The translations under genes were made by a program, and so were the position numbers. Below the pieces are notes generated by a model. It did no database searches. It was not told the DNA's origin and saw only the letters and a program-made list of their open reading frames with translations. Below, in pieces: positions 47,875 through 61,000 of a stretch of DNA of 64,000 nt. Origin of the DNA: Henricia sp. BOLD:AAB3569. Lineage: Eukaryota > Echinodermata > Asteroidea > Spinulosida > Echinasteridae. Location: NCBI GenBank assembly GCA_037783545.1, contig JBBELK010000094.1, positions 558,001-622,000 of the forward strand, in the 5' to 3' direction. Each line of letters starts with the position of its first letter. Within the stretch, counting starts at the first letter, position 1.

Positions 47875-50063
47875 TTTTACAGGCTTTACAGGCTTGCAAG
47901 TGATGCCTCAACCCAAAATGCCTACAGACATAGTCTGCAGGTCAACCTGGAAGGTATCCTTACTGGCCGTGACAATAATGATGCCCTGTCAAATGTACTG
48001 AAGCAAATGGAAACATCAGCTACTGAAACTGTTGGAGTCTTGACAAATTGCCGTGGCAGACGCCACACTGAAGACCAATTGGTGAGAGACCTGTCACTGC
48101 AACAAAAGGCTATGAGACTCCGCATCTACCAAAGCAGCGTTAGTGAAGATCGTTCGAACATACGCAAGGAACGAAATGTTCTACTACGCAAGATCAAGAA
48201 GCGCCTGCGAGAACTCGCAGTTGAACGAGCAGATGCCCTGGCAGATGACATCACATCTACAGACGACTGTCGCAAAATGTTCCGAGCTGCACGTGCTCTT
48301 AAGGTTACTGGTCCGACACCAACACTCACAGTACATAATGCTGATGGACAATTCATGGGAACTGACCAAGGCAAGGCCGATACCATTCGCGAATGGTTCA
48401 GCAAACAATTTACAGACCCAGACGACGACGGTTTAGAGCCTTTTACTGGTGATCCAAGGCCACTAACGGCCCCCATCACAAACGGGGAGGTTGGCAAAGC
48501 TATAACATCCCTGAGAAACTGCCGTTCACCTGGACCTGATGGAATCCCAAACGAATTGTTCAAATATGCCAACGATGTTGTGTCACCACCTATTGCTTCC
48601 ATCTTTAACTCAGCATTCCATCACCACGTTTCAATTGAATCTACCGGACAAGGCACACTAATAGCATTGCCAAAACCCAAGAAGGCTCCTGGCCCACCTG
48701 CCAACTTGCGACCAATCGTCCTACTGAACAGTATCCGTAAAATCCTGTCCACAATAACGCTAAATCGTATCCGGGAGAAGATTGACATCTTTACTGGCCC
48801 ATATCAAAGCGGTTTTAAGAGAGGTAGGAGCTGTGCTGACATAGTCTGGGCACAACGTATGCTCGTTTCAGTAGTGATGTCAAAACACTGGGATTTCTTC
48901 AAGATGGGCATAGATATGTCCAAGGCTTTCGACACCATAAAGCGCTCAAGAATACTAGATGTTCTCCATCAGGCAGGCTGCAATGACGACGAATTACGAC
49001 TTGTGAGGCTAGTACTAGCAAATACCAAGCTGAAGGTCCGTGTCATGAAGACCTACTCGGCTGAATTCGTCACATCTATCGGCTCGCCACAGGGAGACAG
49101 TCTTTCACCAGTGCTCTTCACATGTTACCTCGCTGCTGCCTTGTCATCCGTTAGAGAGGCTTCTACTAGACCTAACCCTCCTATCTCATCACTTGGAATG
49201 CCACTAGAGATGGAATATGCAGATGACGTAGACTTCATAGACGAGGAAAAAGAAACACTGGACAACGTACTCCCTATCGCTGCAGCCAAATTGAAAGATG
49301 TGAACCTGTTCATGAATGAGACCAAAACGGAATTCACACATGTCTATCTGTCAGACAACCGTGCAGGAGACGACGAGGACGATCCTGTGAGAGGGGACGA
49401 ACAGTGGAGAAAAAGCAAAATTCTTGGCTCCCTACTTTGTAGTTCGTCAGATGTATCTGCACGTCGTGTTATTGGCAACATAGCCTTCCAGTCCTTTTGG
49501 AAAATCTGGATCAGAAAGTCAAAAATCCCACTGTCAAAAAAGCTACGACTCTACGATGCAACGTGTGTCTCCATAATGCTGTACAACTGCAACAGCTGGG
49601 CCGCTCCAAAAGCAGTCATGGACAAGCTGGACGCCTGCCACCGTAGACACCTACGGATCATCACGGGACACCGATGGCCAAATAGTTTGATCTCTAACGA
49701 TGCTCTGTATGAAATGTGTAACACAGTTCCACTGTCTACCAGAGTAGCCAAACAAAGATGGTCAATGTTTGGTCACATATTGCGCATGCCAGAGTCTGTA
49801 CCAGCTCAGACGGCATTGAATTTTGCAGTGATTGGATCCAGTCAGTACCGAGCACGTAAAGGCCGCCATTGCATGAACCTCCTTGGTGTTCTCAGGGCCG
49901 ACCTCAAAACGTCAGGACTTGGAACCCTAAAATCTCGAAAGAAACTGAGGGAGCTCAGGATGCTCGCAACCGATAAGAAGCAGTGGCTTCAACTGAAGAA
50001 GGACTGATTGCCGCTGCAGGATGTTTCTACTACTGCAGCAGCAGAATACAGTTTATCATCATC
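47875..50063 (+). mobile_element. 5'-truncated RTE-like LINE with a long intact RT frame and a 12-bp target duplication
   Basis: The frame is open from the truncation point to a TGA at 50005-50007, with the first ATG at 48007. RT motifs are visible: SPGPDGIPNELFKYA, ALPKPKKAPG then LRPIVLLNSI, QSGFKRGRS, GIDMSKAFDTI, SIGSPQGDSLSPVL and the catalytic EYADDVDF (about 49213). A C-terminal region follows (LYNCNSW, HRRHLRIITGHRWP, RWSMFGHILRMP). No endonuclease is present because the 5' end is missing. The 3' end is ATCATCATC, a simple-repeat tail in the RTE style. The exact 12-bp direct repeat AAAACATGCACT lies at 47863-47874 and 50064-50075. The clade is inferred; the structure and the recent, clean insertion are seen directly. 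Confidence 0.92.
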
Positions 50064-50152
50064 AAAACATGCACTGGTTGCAATGGTAGTTTGGAAAACT
50101 TTAAAAATAAAAAAATGTTAAAGGCAGTTTCCCCATTAAGGCATCTTTTTTA

Positions 50153-50654
50153 TAGGGGCGTTTGAGATGCTGACACCGTGTAACACCAACTTACACCGGA
50201 GCGTTCTTTTAGCCATCACGTGATACACGAGTCTGCCCCGGTGGCAGCCACCACTACCCGAGCTCGCGAGCGGGTCTGTGGTGTAAAGCTCAGTGTAATG
50301 ACATCACCTAGTAACCGTGAGCAGTAAAACATGGCAGACAGTTTGGAATCGTGACATAAGTACGAAGAAAAACACAGATTTATGACACAAAATAGGAGGG
50401 AATATGGCTGTGAATACATTTTGCTTAATCCGTAGATGTCTGTGGGCATTGACAATTTTATTTGCGTGGCCCCCCCTTTATTTTTTATCGTGAGTCAAAC
50501 GATAACACATTTATAAAGCCCCACCCGGCAACAACCTTTGACCTGTGTTTCCAGAATTCAAAGCGAAACCCTGTGACATTCGTTTTGCATCTTCTGGGGG
50601 CTTCCCCCAGTGTAAACCTTCTGTTACATGGTGTAAGCATCTCGAACGCCCCTT
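50153..50654. mobile_element. MITE with AGGGGCGTTTGAGATGCT ends
   Basis: ATAGGGGCGTTTGAGATGCT at the left is mirrored by AGCATCTCGAACGCCCCTTAT at the right over about 500 bp. TGTAACACCAACTTACACC near the left end echoes GTGTAAACCTTCTG near the right. Confidence 0.8.
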
Positions 50655-52005
50655 ATGTGACCTTTAAAACTCAATGAAACCAAGTGTTTATTTTACAAGA
50701 AAATAGCTTAAATATCAAATGAAATATATGCAATCTTTTCTTCACATTTTTTCAGAAATTAGATATAAAAAAAGCACCAGTGTACATACACAATATGAAA
50801 AATTGAAAATGTGTCAATATGTACCAGTATCGGCCAGCAAGAAAAAATACTTTTTTCGTCACTTTTAAAAATAATCACCTAATCGAAAGTTCGAATACAA
50901 ATATACATTTTTAAAAAGCTACCAATCCTTTACAAATAAAGCACAAAGCTCGCCAAAAATGACATTTTCATCACACGATTTTCAAAAAAGAAATCACTAA
51001 ATTCTGAGCTTTCAGAAAGGAATTTTATTTGAAAAGAATGTTTTAAAGGAAATTGGCATAAAGTGCAGACAAGTGAAGACAAGGAATAGTGACTTGTGAC
51101 CTGTTGACCTCCTTTGAAAGCGCCCTATTGTATTCATAAATACCTTAGACAGTTTACGCACCCCTATTGGCTGAGAGCGCGTCACGTGAACCATTCGGTT
51201 CGTATGTTTGGTTACAGCATTACTTGCCTGGTCCGCGTTTATGCCAGCGCCCTAGTCAGCGTGTATGGAACACGAGCCCGAAAGAAAAATGTGCGAATAC
51301 CTACAAAAAACAATGCAAAATACATGTACATGTAAGGCAAAACAGCAAGCAAATTTTGGTGAGTTTTACCGATTTACACAAAAAGGTATTTATGAATGGG
51401 AATAAAAGTGGGTTGGGCCAGTCTCAAACAATTTGTGACCGGCTCCAGCAAAACCCAACACTTGTGATGAAAATTCAAAATTTAAGTTTTGGTATCAGCT
51501 TAGTGTGCATACAAAAAGGTATCTTTTAAAACATGTTTAAGGAAATTCTGATAATTTTTGGCGAAGTTATGACCAATTAAAGTATGACAGATCAAAAAAA
51601 GTGAAATGGAGCTATTGGTCTTTAAAGTTTGACAAACTAGTTGATTATTTAATTTTTTGTCAATAATATGAGGAATTTTGAGACAGTTCAAACAACAAAA
51701 CAAATCTTGAATGTATCCCGATGTTGATTCTGCCAAATTTTCAAGTTGGTCCCAGAGGCCATTTGTTAAGGTTGTGGGCCCATATCACGTAATGGGAAAT
51801 GCCGAGAAGTGTCGGGTTTTGCCAGAGTCGGTCACATATGTTGAAAACTGGTTAGGTGCCTGGACGAGGCCCCAAGCCGGTTTTAAACTGGCCAAGCCTA
51901 CTTTTATTCCCTTATTAACAGTGCTGTTATCAAGATTTAAGTGTACTAATCAACTACATTAGGGCACAGTGCGGTGACATTTAAAAAAAATTTACCACTT
52001 CTTCA

Positions 52006-55000
52006 CTATGCATTTTCGTTGTTACGTGGGCGTAGCCTTGCCTTGTAGGAGCCCTCTCTTCGTTTCGCAGACGTGTGAATAAAGTTGTTCTGTTCCACCT
52101 GACCTTTGACCCCGACAGCATCCCCGCGTCCGTCTTCACTTTCCGCGGCAACAGAATAGTTTTTCTTCTGTTTCCTCATGGACCAGTGCCAAAACCGGAA
52201 CGAAATGCGGTGAATGCAGAAATTCCAGACGGTCCACGCGAGAACCGCGACAAACCCGAGGATCCAGCAGATCGCGATGTGGCGCGGGAACGGTTTCAGG
52301 ATGAGCGGTAGGTCAAACTTGAGCGCAATCAGCAACTCTGTGCATATGATGGTGGTCATGACCCACAACTGCTGGCCTATGGTTTTGCACTCTCTGCAGT
52401 AAATATGAAGCGTGCATATAAACTCCTCAAAAAAAGTTCGGAAAGTCAAGTTTGACTGACGATTTCTCTCTTGTTGCAAAATAATTTTACTTGAATTTTA
52501 TATCATTGGAAAGCCCTGTTATTCCTCTTTACGACGATGTGTCATTTGTTATGATTAAGCAATTGGTGGATGTGCAGCACAGCTGAATACGGAGGCGGGT
52601 GTAAAGTGAAATGTCACAAAATGCATTGCTATTGTCAAAAAGTGCATTGACACATTTTTGTCATGCACTGCATGACAATAGCAGTGAATTTTGTGACATT
52701 TCACTTTCCACCCACCCCTGTATTCCGCTATACTGCACATCCCCCAATTGATTAATCATAACAAATGACACATCACTGTAAAGAATAACAGGGCTTTCCA
52801 ATGATACCAAATTCAAGGGAAATGATTTAGTAACAAGAGAAATCGTCAGTCAAACTTGACTTTCCGAACTTTTTTTAGGAGTTTATTATACGTATCATTG
52901 AAAAAAGGTCAAAAATGCATGTACAATATCAAAATTATGATTTTTGTTTATAAATTTCAATAGCTTAAAGACGGAGGCTCGTCAAAGCTCGTCAAGACAA
53001 ATTCGTGCCACAAATTTCACCGCGCTCCATACCTTGCCCTGGCAGCCGCTCTTACAGTCCCAGAGGGTGCAAGGGCCATGGTGCAGGTTAATAGCCTAGT
53101 CCATTCTGCAAATAGGGTGTATATCTTTTCAAAATCAAATATTTATCACAGAAAACACACCCTTTGTAAATTCATGACATTTAGTTTCAGCCATATTCAC
53201 ATTATATTACAGATATGGTCACATTTGCTTCAAGAAGGTGTCATATAGATGGTTGAATTGACCGTATATGGGAACTCCTTGGTACAACCGACATACAACA
53301 ACACACACAACTAAGTGCGTGCGTGATTCAATTAGCCTAGCAACGCATAAACACACTGTGTCGAGCTCGCATAAATGATGAGCCTCCACCCTCTGGGATT
53401 GTAAGAGCAGCTTCCCTACTCGGACAAAGTATGGAGTACGGTGAAATTCGTGAACAAAACAAAAGTTTGTTGGACAACGTTGGCGGCGCACAATGCGTTC
53501 CACTCAAAATTGTTGGCCAACATTGCAAACGTTCGCGTATGTGGAACGCAGCCCAGACTGTGACTCATTTTTAGGGCGGATTCACACTGCACTATTTTCG
53601 TACGTCAGATGTACGTAAGATTGACGTAAGTTGATGTGTTTTCAATGTGAACTGTCTCAAAAATCAGCTTCATTTAGGTACGTCGAGTAGAAAAAAATCA
53701 ACGTATCTGAACGTTTCATACGTCAAATTGACGGATGACGGAAGAGTTGATCCGAGGTCTACTTGTCCGTCGATTTTTCATCCGTCAAGTCCGTTGCACG
53801 TAAAACAGAGCGACCAAAATACATTCACCACAGTTTTCTAAAGCGGTTCGTTGAGGAAAAAATCCTGTGGTGGATGTATTCTTTGTTTTCAAATGTGTGG
53901 CTGAACTCAGGCGGGTGGATCGCTAAGCTAGCTTTGCTTGCAGAAGGAACGGATGAAAATGGCGCGATGCGTGCTTCCCGTGTGTTTTGTTCAGCTCCGC
54001 ATGCCGTTGGATGCTTCGATAGTGTAAACCGCTGGTGAAGACGTATGTAACGGACAGAATCAAACTCAACTCATCAAACAAACTCAACTCATCCGTTTTG
54101 ACGTGGGGCTACGCGACGGACGGACGCACAACGGATGTAACGTACGTCTGACGGACGAAAATAGTGTAGTGTGAACCCGCCCCTAGAAGCGACTCATTTT
54201 CAGAGAGTACATTACAAATGTGCAAAACCTTGAAATTGGACTTTAGATTTTACCAAAAATGAAAAAAATAGAAAAAAGAAAAAAACTCACGGGTCACTCA
54301 AGAACTGAAACGCCTCTCTCAAAGCACAAGACCCAACAGTCACATAGAGGATCAATCTCAGCCAGTTCAGGATGTGGGGAGGCGGAATCCATAGAATGTA
54401 CTTCAGGTAGAAGGTATTGAGTTCAGCTAGCAAGTACTGTGTCACGGCAAAGAAAATATAGAAATCAGTCACTTCTAGTTGGGATGTTTCAGAAAAACAT
54501 GAAAAATACATATCAGCCAACCAGTGTGTTAAAGATAGTATACATGATTGGTACTCTGTTACAAATAGTTTTATCCCCCTGTGTGATTGAAGATATGCAT
54601 GATTAAAACCAACCTGAGCAAAAACCAGCTCCGTACTTCGTCTAACTTTTGAGAAAACAGTCAAAAAAGGGTTTGCAGTCATTTCGCCCTAAAACCACTT
54701 CGCCCTGAACCATTTCGCCCTGAACCACGGCCTGTGCACGAAGTGGTTTTGGGACGAAGTGGCATTGTCTTTCCATTGCACGAAATAAAACATTATTTGT
54801 TTTATATAACGCCCAAGTAGATCCTTGTTATGCTACTTTTTTAACACATTTTTCAGGCTTACCCTTCATGCCCTTCAAGTTTATTTTGTTAAACGGTATT
54901 TCCATGGCTATCATCAAAATCATGATGCCTTTTGATATGCACATAGTCCAGGGCATAATTTACAGCAAAAAAAATGTATAGCAATTTTGCTATACATTTT

Positions 55001-58000
55001 TGATTTTGTGTAGCAGTTTGGAAAGTTTGTGTAGCAGTTTTGAAATGTTGTGTAGTAGGCCTACTACTACTAGCAATTGCAGTTAACCATCATCATAGAA
55101 ATGTTAAATTAATGAAAAAAGAGCACTTATTCAGAATCAGACCGGTGTCTTTTGTGTCACAAATGACACAATACTTTTTCATAGCTGCCAACTATTACGA
55201 AAAAATCTTAGTTATTACGAATTTATTAATAAATTACGAAAATACGAAATTGCTCTTGAAAGTTACGAATTTCAAAATTTTCGCCTTAATATTTGTTTTG
55301 ACAACCGAATTCACGTAAATTTGGATTGAGATCAATACTTTTTGTCATGTACTTTTGTTGATTTTATTGCAAAGTAACCGAAACATCGAAAAATACGGGA
55401 ATCGATATTTTATTATCATGTACTTATGTTGGTATAATATGCTTGAAAACGTCTGGGAACCAGGTATATGTCGTAAACAAGTTTTTCGGTTAGTACAGTA
55501 TCGATACTACTATTGCAGGGCACCAGCGTGTTGATTGATATACTAGTATGTGTATGGAAACCAGCGCGCGTGTGATCGCTATTCAAAATGGCGCCCAAAA
55601 CATTTCGACGTTCGTAGTTTTCATAGAACTATTTTTCAAACGTTCGCGCTCGCCAAAATGGGTTTATTACGAATTGGTTTATTACGAAGTTCAAACATAT
55701 ACTCGTCTGATGTTTTATTATAATTAATGCATCGTAATTATTGCTACACAAGGACAAAATTGCATCGCTATGGAGGGTCAAATGCATCGCAAATTGCGAT
55801 GCGATACCGGATAAATTATGCCCTGTAGTCATACACATACTGCATACGCGCGCAGTGATGAATTAATACAGTAGGGGCGTGCCCGTGCAGGCGCACCGTG
55901 CAATGAAAATAAATGTACGGAACAAAATTGCACTGCAAATTGGAACAAAACTGCACGGTTAGTGACGTAGCATTAAATGGATGAAATATTAAACGACACG
56001 TGACCTGCTATCGTCCAATCATATCACAAGGATCTACTTGAGCGTTATATAATCTCATATCATCCTCAAAGCCATCGAATATGATATAATTATCTTACCA
56101 TGGAGATAATGGCAAGCACAGCCACCCATCGTGATATGTTGGCCGTCGGCTGCCAATCAAATCGGGTCCAACTGTATGGAGTAAACTGCAAGAATATTCT
56201 CTTCAGCTTGTCCCTGACAAAATACAGAACAAATGCAATACAATGAAAACACTTCCTTGTTTTTTGACAGTGGAGCCTTAAAAATTGAGGGAGCTTAAAG
56301 GCAGTATACATCATTGGTAATCTCGAAAATCAGAAATGTTCACAGATTTACGCCTAACTTACACAATATAAACATGATGACCGTAGAAAACTTCCCCTGA
56401 AATGGTTTTGTCTGAAGTGCTATAGTCTTTGAGAAATGAGTAAAACAATTAGTTTTCGTCTCATGAGACGAAAATTCAATTCGCCCCAAAACCATTTCGC
56501 CCCCAAAACACTTGGCCCGATTGCCACTTTGTCCAAACACTACATCGCCCAAATGCCACTTCGCCCCAAAACCAGTTAGTGCACAGGCCGTGGTTCAGGG
56601 CGAAATGGTTCAGGGCGAAGTGGTTTTGGGGCGAAATGACTGCAAACCCTTTTTTGACTGTTTTCTCAAAAGTTAGACAAAGTACAGAGCTGGTTTTTGC
56701 TCAGGTTGGTTTTAATCATGCATATCTTCAATCACACAGGGGGATAAAACTATTTGTAACAGTTTACCAATCATGTATACTATCTTTAACTATGGGGGTG
56801 GAGCGTTTTTGGGAGAGGTGGCATACACATGTAGAGAGAGGTGCTTCAAGTTTAGTTGGGTCTTTCCACGGTAAAGGGGGCATTTTGGCAACACAGACCA
56901 TATTTTCGAGGAAAAACCTTTGTCTGGTCTCAAAATAAAAGAAATAAGTTTCAGTTGTTCTGAAGAGATAACTTAGGCCCAAAAAGGGTTACAAATAGTG
57001 TGACAACATGCCTTTCTAAAAACCTTGTGTACAAACTTCCAATATACACTCGTAACCGGGACGGACACTTGTGTTACATTCTAGGCCGTCTCGGTTACGA
57101 GCGTATATTGGAAATTTGTACATAGGATTTTTAGTAAGGCATGTTGTCACACTATATGAACCCTTTTTGGGCCTAAGTTATCTCTTCAGAACAACTGAAA
57201 CTATAATTTCTTTTTGGACCAGACAAAGGTATTTTCTGTAAAATATGGTCTGTGTTGCCAAAATGCCCCCTTTACTGTGGAAAGACTCAGTTGGAAGTGT
57301 TTAAAATCAGCACCAATATTATCAATAACATTTTAACGTCCGTTTTGCATGTTTAAATGCAATTGCAAGATTTAATTGCAAGATTAAAGGCCCTGTGGAT
57401 GATCTGTTTTTGAGCGATTCTGCGAATAAAACCATTATAAATCAAAAGAAAGACATCAACAAACTCATCCGAAGAAATTTCAGCTTTGTCAAATGTACCA
57501 CGTTCTCCAAAAACATGAAAATCCATATGTGTTTTCCTGGTCTTGGCGGGGTGTTTCAAATATTCGTTCTCAGTTGATCGGGTACTATGTGGCTTGCGTC
57601 ATGCACTCTGTGGTGCACATCATATACTGCGTGTGCGCGCGATCTATAAAAATGCATCGTGTTGGAACACGCACACGCAGTACACAGCGCCCATGCATTT
57701 TGGACCGCGTAGATGCGAACCAAAAATAAGTAAATCGTTTGCAAACGATCTAAATAATCTTTACGGATTATTTTCTGGTAAAATAATATCATTTTGAGCG
57801 GAAACCTTTCATTGGGTAGTTGCTATTAATTCAATCTTTACTTTCAGAACTTTTCCCCTGTAAACTCGTCGATTACTTTTTGGGGTCATTGCAAATGATA
57901 CACTGGGCCTTTAAGTGCTAATATACAAATGCTGCCATTTAGAATTACACACACATTCTTACCTGTACGTTGGTATATTCCAGAGGCCCCTCCAATGATA

Positions 58001-61000
58001 TGTCTTCAAATTCAGATAGTTGAGGGTTTTCATACCTAGCCAGATACCAGCACCATTGCAGACAATCACGTCTAAAACCCACTACAAGTAGAAAAGTGAA
58101 TATGTACGTATTGTGATTTACGATAAAAATTGTCCAAGGCACACCTTTTTTGGATTTTTTTCATATACATTGAAAACGGATTTCGGTGAATTTATATATT
58201 GGAATCGATAGCTTATTCAATTCTAAAATATACTTCCCACTGACACTTCCGTCGCAAATGTTGCATTTCTGAGATAAATAAATGAAAAAATTACTGCATA
58301 AAGTAATGCACAAAATGACGTGGCGAGCGGTCTGTGCGTAAGCGCGACAACAGAGGGCGCTGCGCGCGTGCGTGAATGGTTATCTTGTGCACTAACTAAA
58401 GGCAATTTTTAAAAAAGAAAACGTGATTTTTCTACAGAAAAGCAACATTTGCGACAAAAGTGCAAGTGGGAAGTATATCTTAAAATTACATTGTCAGTTG
58501 ATTCCAGGAGGTAATTTCCTTAAAATCTCTGTTCAATGTATACAAAAAAAATACCCTTTTTTTTTTTACCATGGCAAAAATTAAAAGTTAAGGGGATGCG
58601 CCTTATACACAGCTTGATCATGAGCACGGCTGTGCACCCTGCTAGACCACACATGCTCCTGTTAACCCTGCGGTGCGCGCGGGCGATCCAGGTACATGAC
58701 AGGAGTTACAGGAGTGTACCAGTCGACAGCTGGCAGTGTGTAACTCAATGAACGGGGCATATACCCCTGCATAAATGGACTCTTAGCATTTCCAAATTTC
58801 TTTCGGATGGTCTAGAGATTGTATATAACCAGGTGCGGATGCAGGAATTTTTGCAGGGGGGAGAGGGGTGGGGGGTTAGCTAAATGGGCAGTCAAAACCT
58901 CCCTTTACTCTGTTTATAGCTAGATACGCTAAAAAAAAACCTTCACTGAAAAGAACGTGCCCAACAGATGACAGACATCGCTCCAGTTCCCAATTGCTAA
59001 ATTTCATCAATTTCATCAACTGCATCAATTACCCCCGATGCCAAGGCCGTTTGTGCACAGTCAATGGGGAATTCCCAATTCTACAATATGTTTCTCAAGC
59101 GTATAATGTATAAAGTCATGGAAAATGAGATTTTAACTAAATTCATACGCAGAGTAATTAACAAAAACGCATAATTAGCATCGACAACTGGTAGGGTCCC
59201 TTCCCGGAAGGTTAATCCATTACGTGCAGTTCGAATCCTGCACGGACTACACACTTACGTGGTCCCACCAGCATTCGGCAAAGTTAGGCAGTTGGTGTTC
59301 CAATGAATACTCTAATACTTCAAACATAATGCTGATTACCCAGCATACCCAGTAGTCTCGGATCATTAACATCTGTTGAGAAATAATGAATAAATAACTA
59401 TTCCATTTATATCTTAAAGGAAGGGACAACACTTGCAAATGGTTGCCTAACTCTGTACGCTTCAAGGCACAGGCTCGTCAATGGGCGCGTGAGACCAAAT
59501 TCGTGCCACAAAATACGCAGCTCCATAGTAAAGGCTTGGAGCTGCGTATTTCGTGGCACGAATTTGGCCTCACGCGCCCATTGACGAGCCTGTGCCTTTC
59601 ATGTAAGTCGCCATCTTTTGCAGTTCGGCGCTCGGACTTGAGAGGGCGCGAGTCGGGACACAACATATTTTTACATACTTCACGGCGTATGGGAGTCGGG
59701 AAACAAGGCATCCATCTTGATGTCATGCATGCAATCGTTGCATGCTTGACGTCATCATCCCTTTCAAAATTTCAAATATGGCGCAGCACATACATGTAGT
59801 TGCATTAGTTGCAGAGTTTATCATCAAAATTAATTGGGGTTGTCGACGTTGAAAACAAGATTCTCTGATTCTCATGAACGTTTACATATATGCACCAGAC
59901 AATATTCATTGGTAATATTTTGCATTAAATTCGTTGATAACTTCAAGTGTTGTCCCTTCCTTTAACATACGTTTGTATCACATGCTCTGCACATTACAAT
60001 AGGTTTTTTAAAAACTTTGCAGTCCGTAGGCCGAGTTGCATGAAGATTACAAGCGTCTTCCATCTAAACATCGAGATGCATAGGCAAGTGGCGCCATTGG
60101 CAGCTAACGACCAGAGACACAGGGGAATCTCCTTACTCGTACGAAAGAGTATTTGGTGATCTTTGTGTGTCGCAAAAGATCCTGGGTCTACACTAAAACC
60201 AGTGAACTGTTTTCCTCTGCTTTAGCAATGGTTGTTTCGGATTATATTGTGGATGACCGTGTTAGTCTAGAAAAACGAATGAAGAAAAACAAGGTGGCAC
60301 TTGAAGACTAACTGAAGTAAAAAAATACATAATTGAATCTCACCTTGAAGTACCAGCCCAGGAGATGACCAATGACAAAAACATCCATTTTTTCCTGTTA
60401 GAAATAAAATAACGTCACATAAAATGTAAGTTTTTGCAACTGCACTCGACTTAAAACAGTCTGACTTCAGCTACAGTGGTCTCACATTTGCGCCTCCATT
60501 TAGCAATATTTTGACAAAAAATGGGCGTTATGGACGGGACAGAATGCAGCATAGCATTTGAGAGGCTTTTAGAAAAAGGAAAACTCTGTTTTTAATAGTG
60601 AACATGACAGAACATCTTAAAGGGACACACCGGCCTACTGTTTACATGATTTAGTGATGTAGCAGCATTGACAATACTTTTTTGATGGTCGTCAAAATAT
60701 CCCGTAATTTACTAAAGAAGTGCAAAATTAACAAACACGGTCAAAGGACGGGTTATACGCTTTACCAGCCGTTGCAACTATGCGCGAGCCTCACGACTTT
60801 GTCACAAACGATTCGCTCTTCTCCTGCTCAGGATATCTCAAATTTTCTGATCACGATTTCACTGAACAGACCGATTATAAATTTCCGTTTTCTCCGGAGA
60901 AGTTAGCATCATGTTTTTTCTTCACGAACGTACATGTACACCAACCAACCCGGCCGTGTGTGCACTCGGGATATTTGCCGTGCTAGCTGCGCGGGGCAAC

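Larger units (their letters stand above)
40249..52005. other. UBE2M-PTDSS2 intergenic region, repeat-filled
   Basis: Nearly 12 kb with no recognised host gene apart from the uncertain short exon candidate at 40393-40422. It contains SINE-like pieces, two family-D MITEs, mariner-type elements, the main A-box array, a recent LINE (47875-50063) and a MITE at 50153-50654. From 50655 to 52005 I recognised no repeat or gene. Confidence 0.55.

Noticed and set aside
48126-48602. 158-codon minus-strand frame
   Set aside because: It is a shadow antisense to the reverse-transcriptase frame of the LINE.
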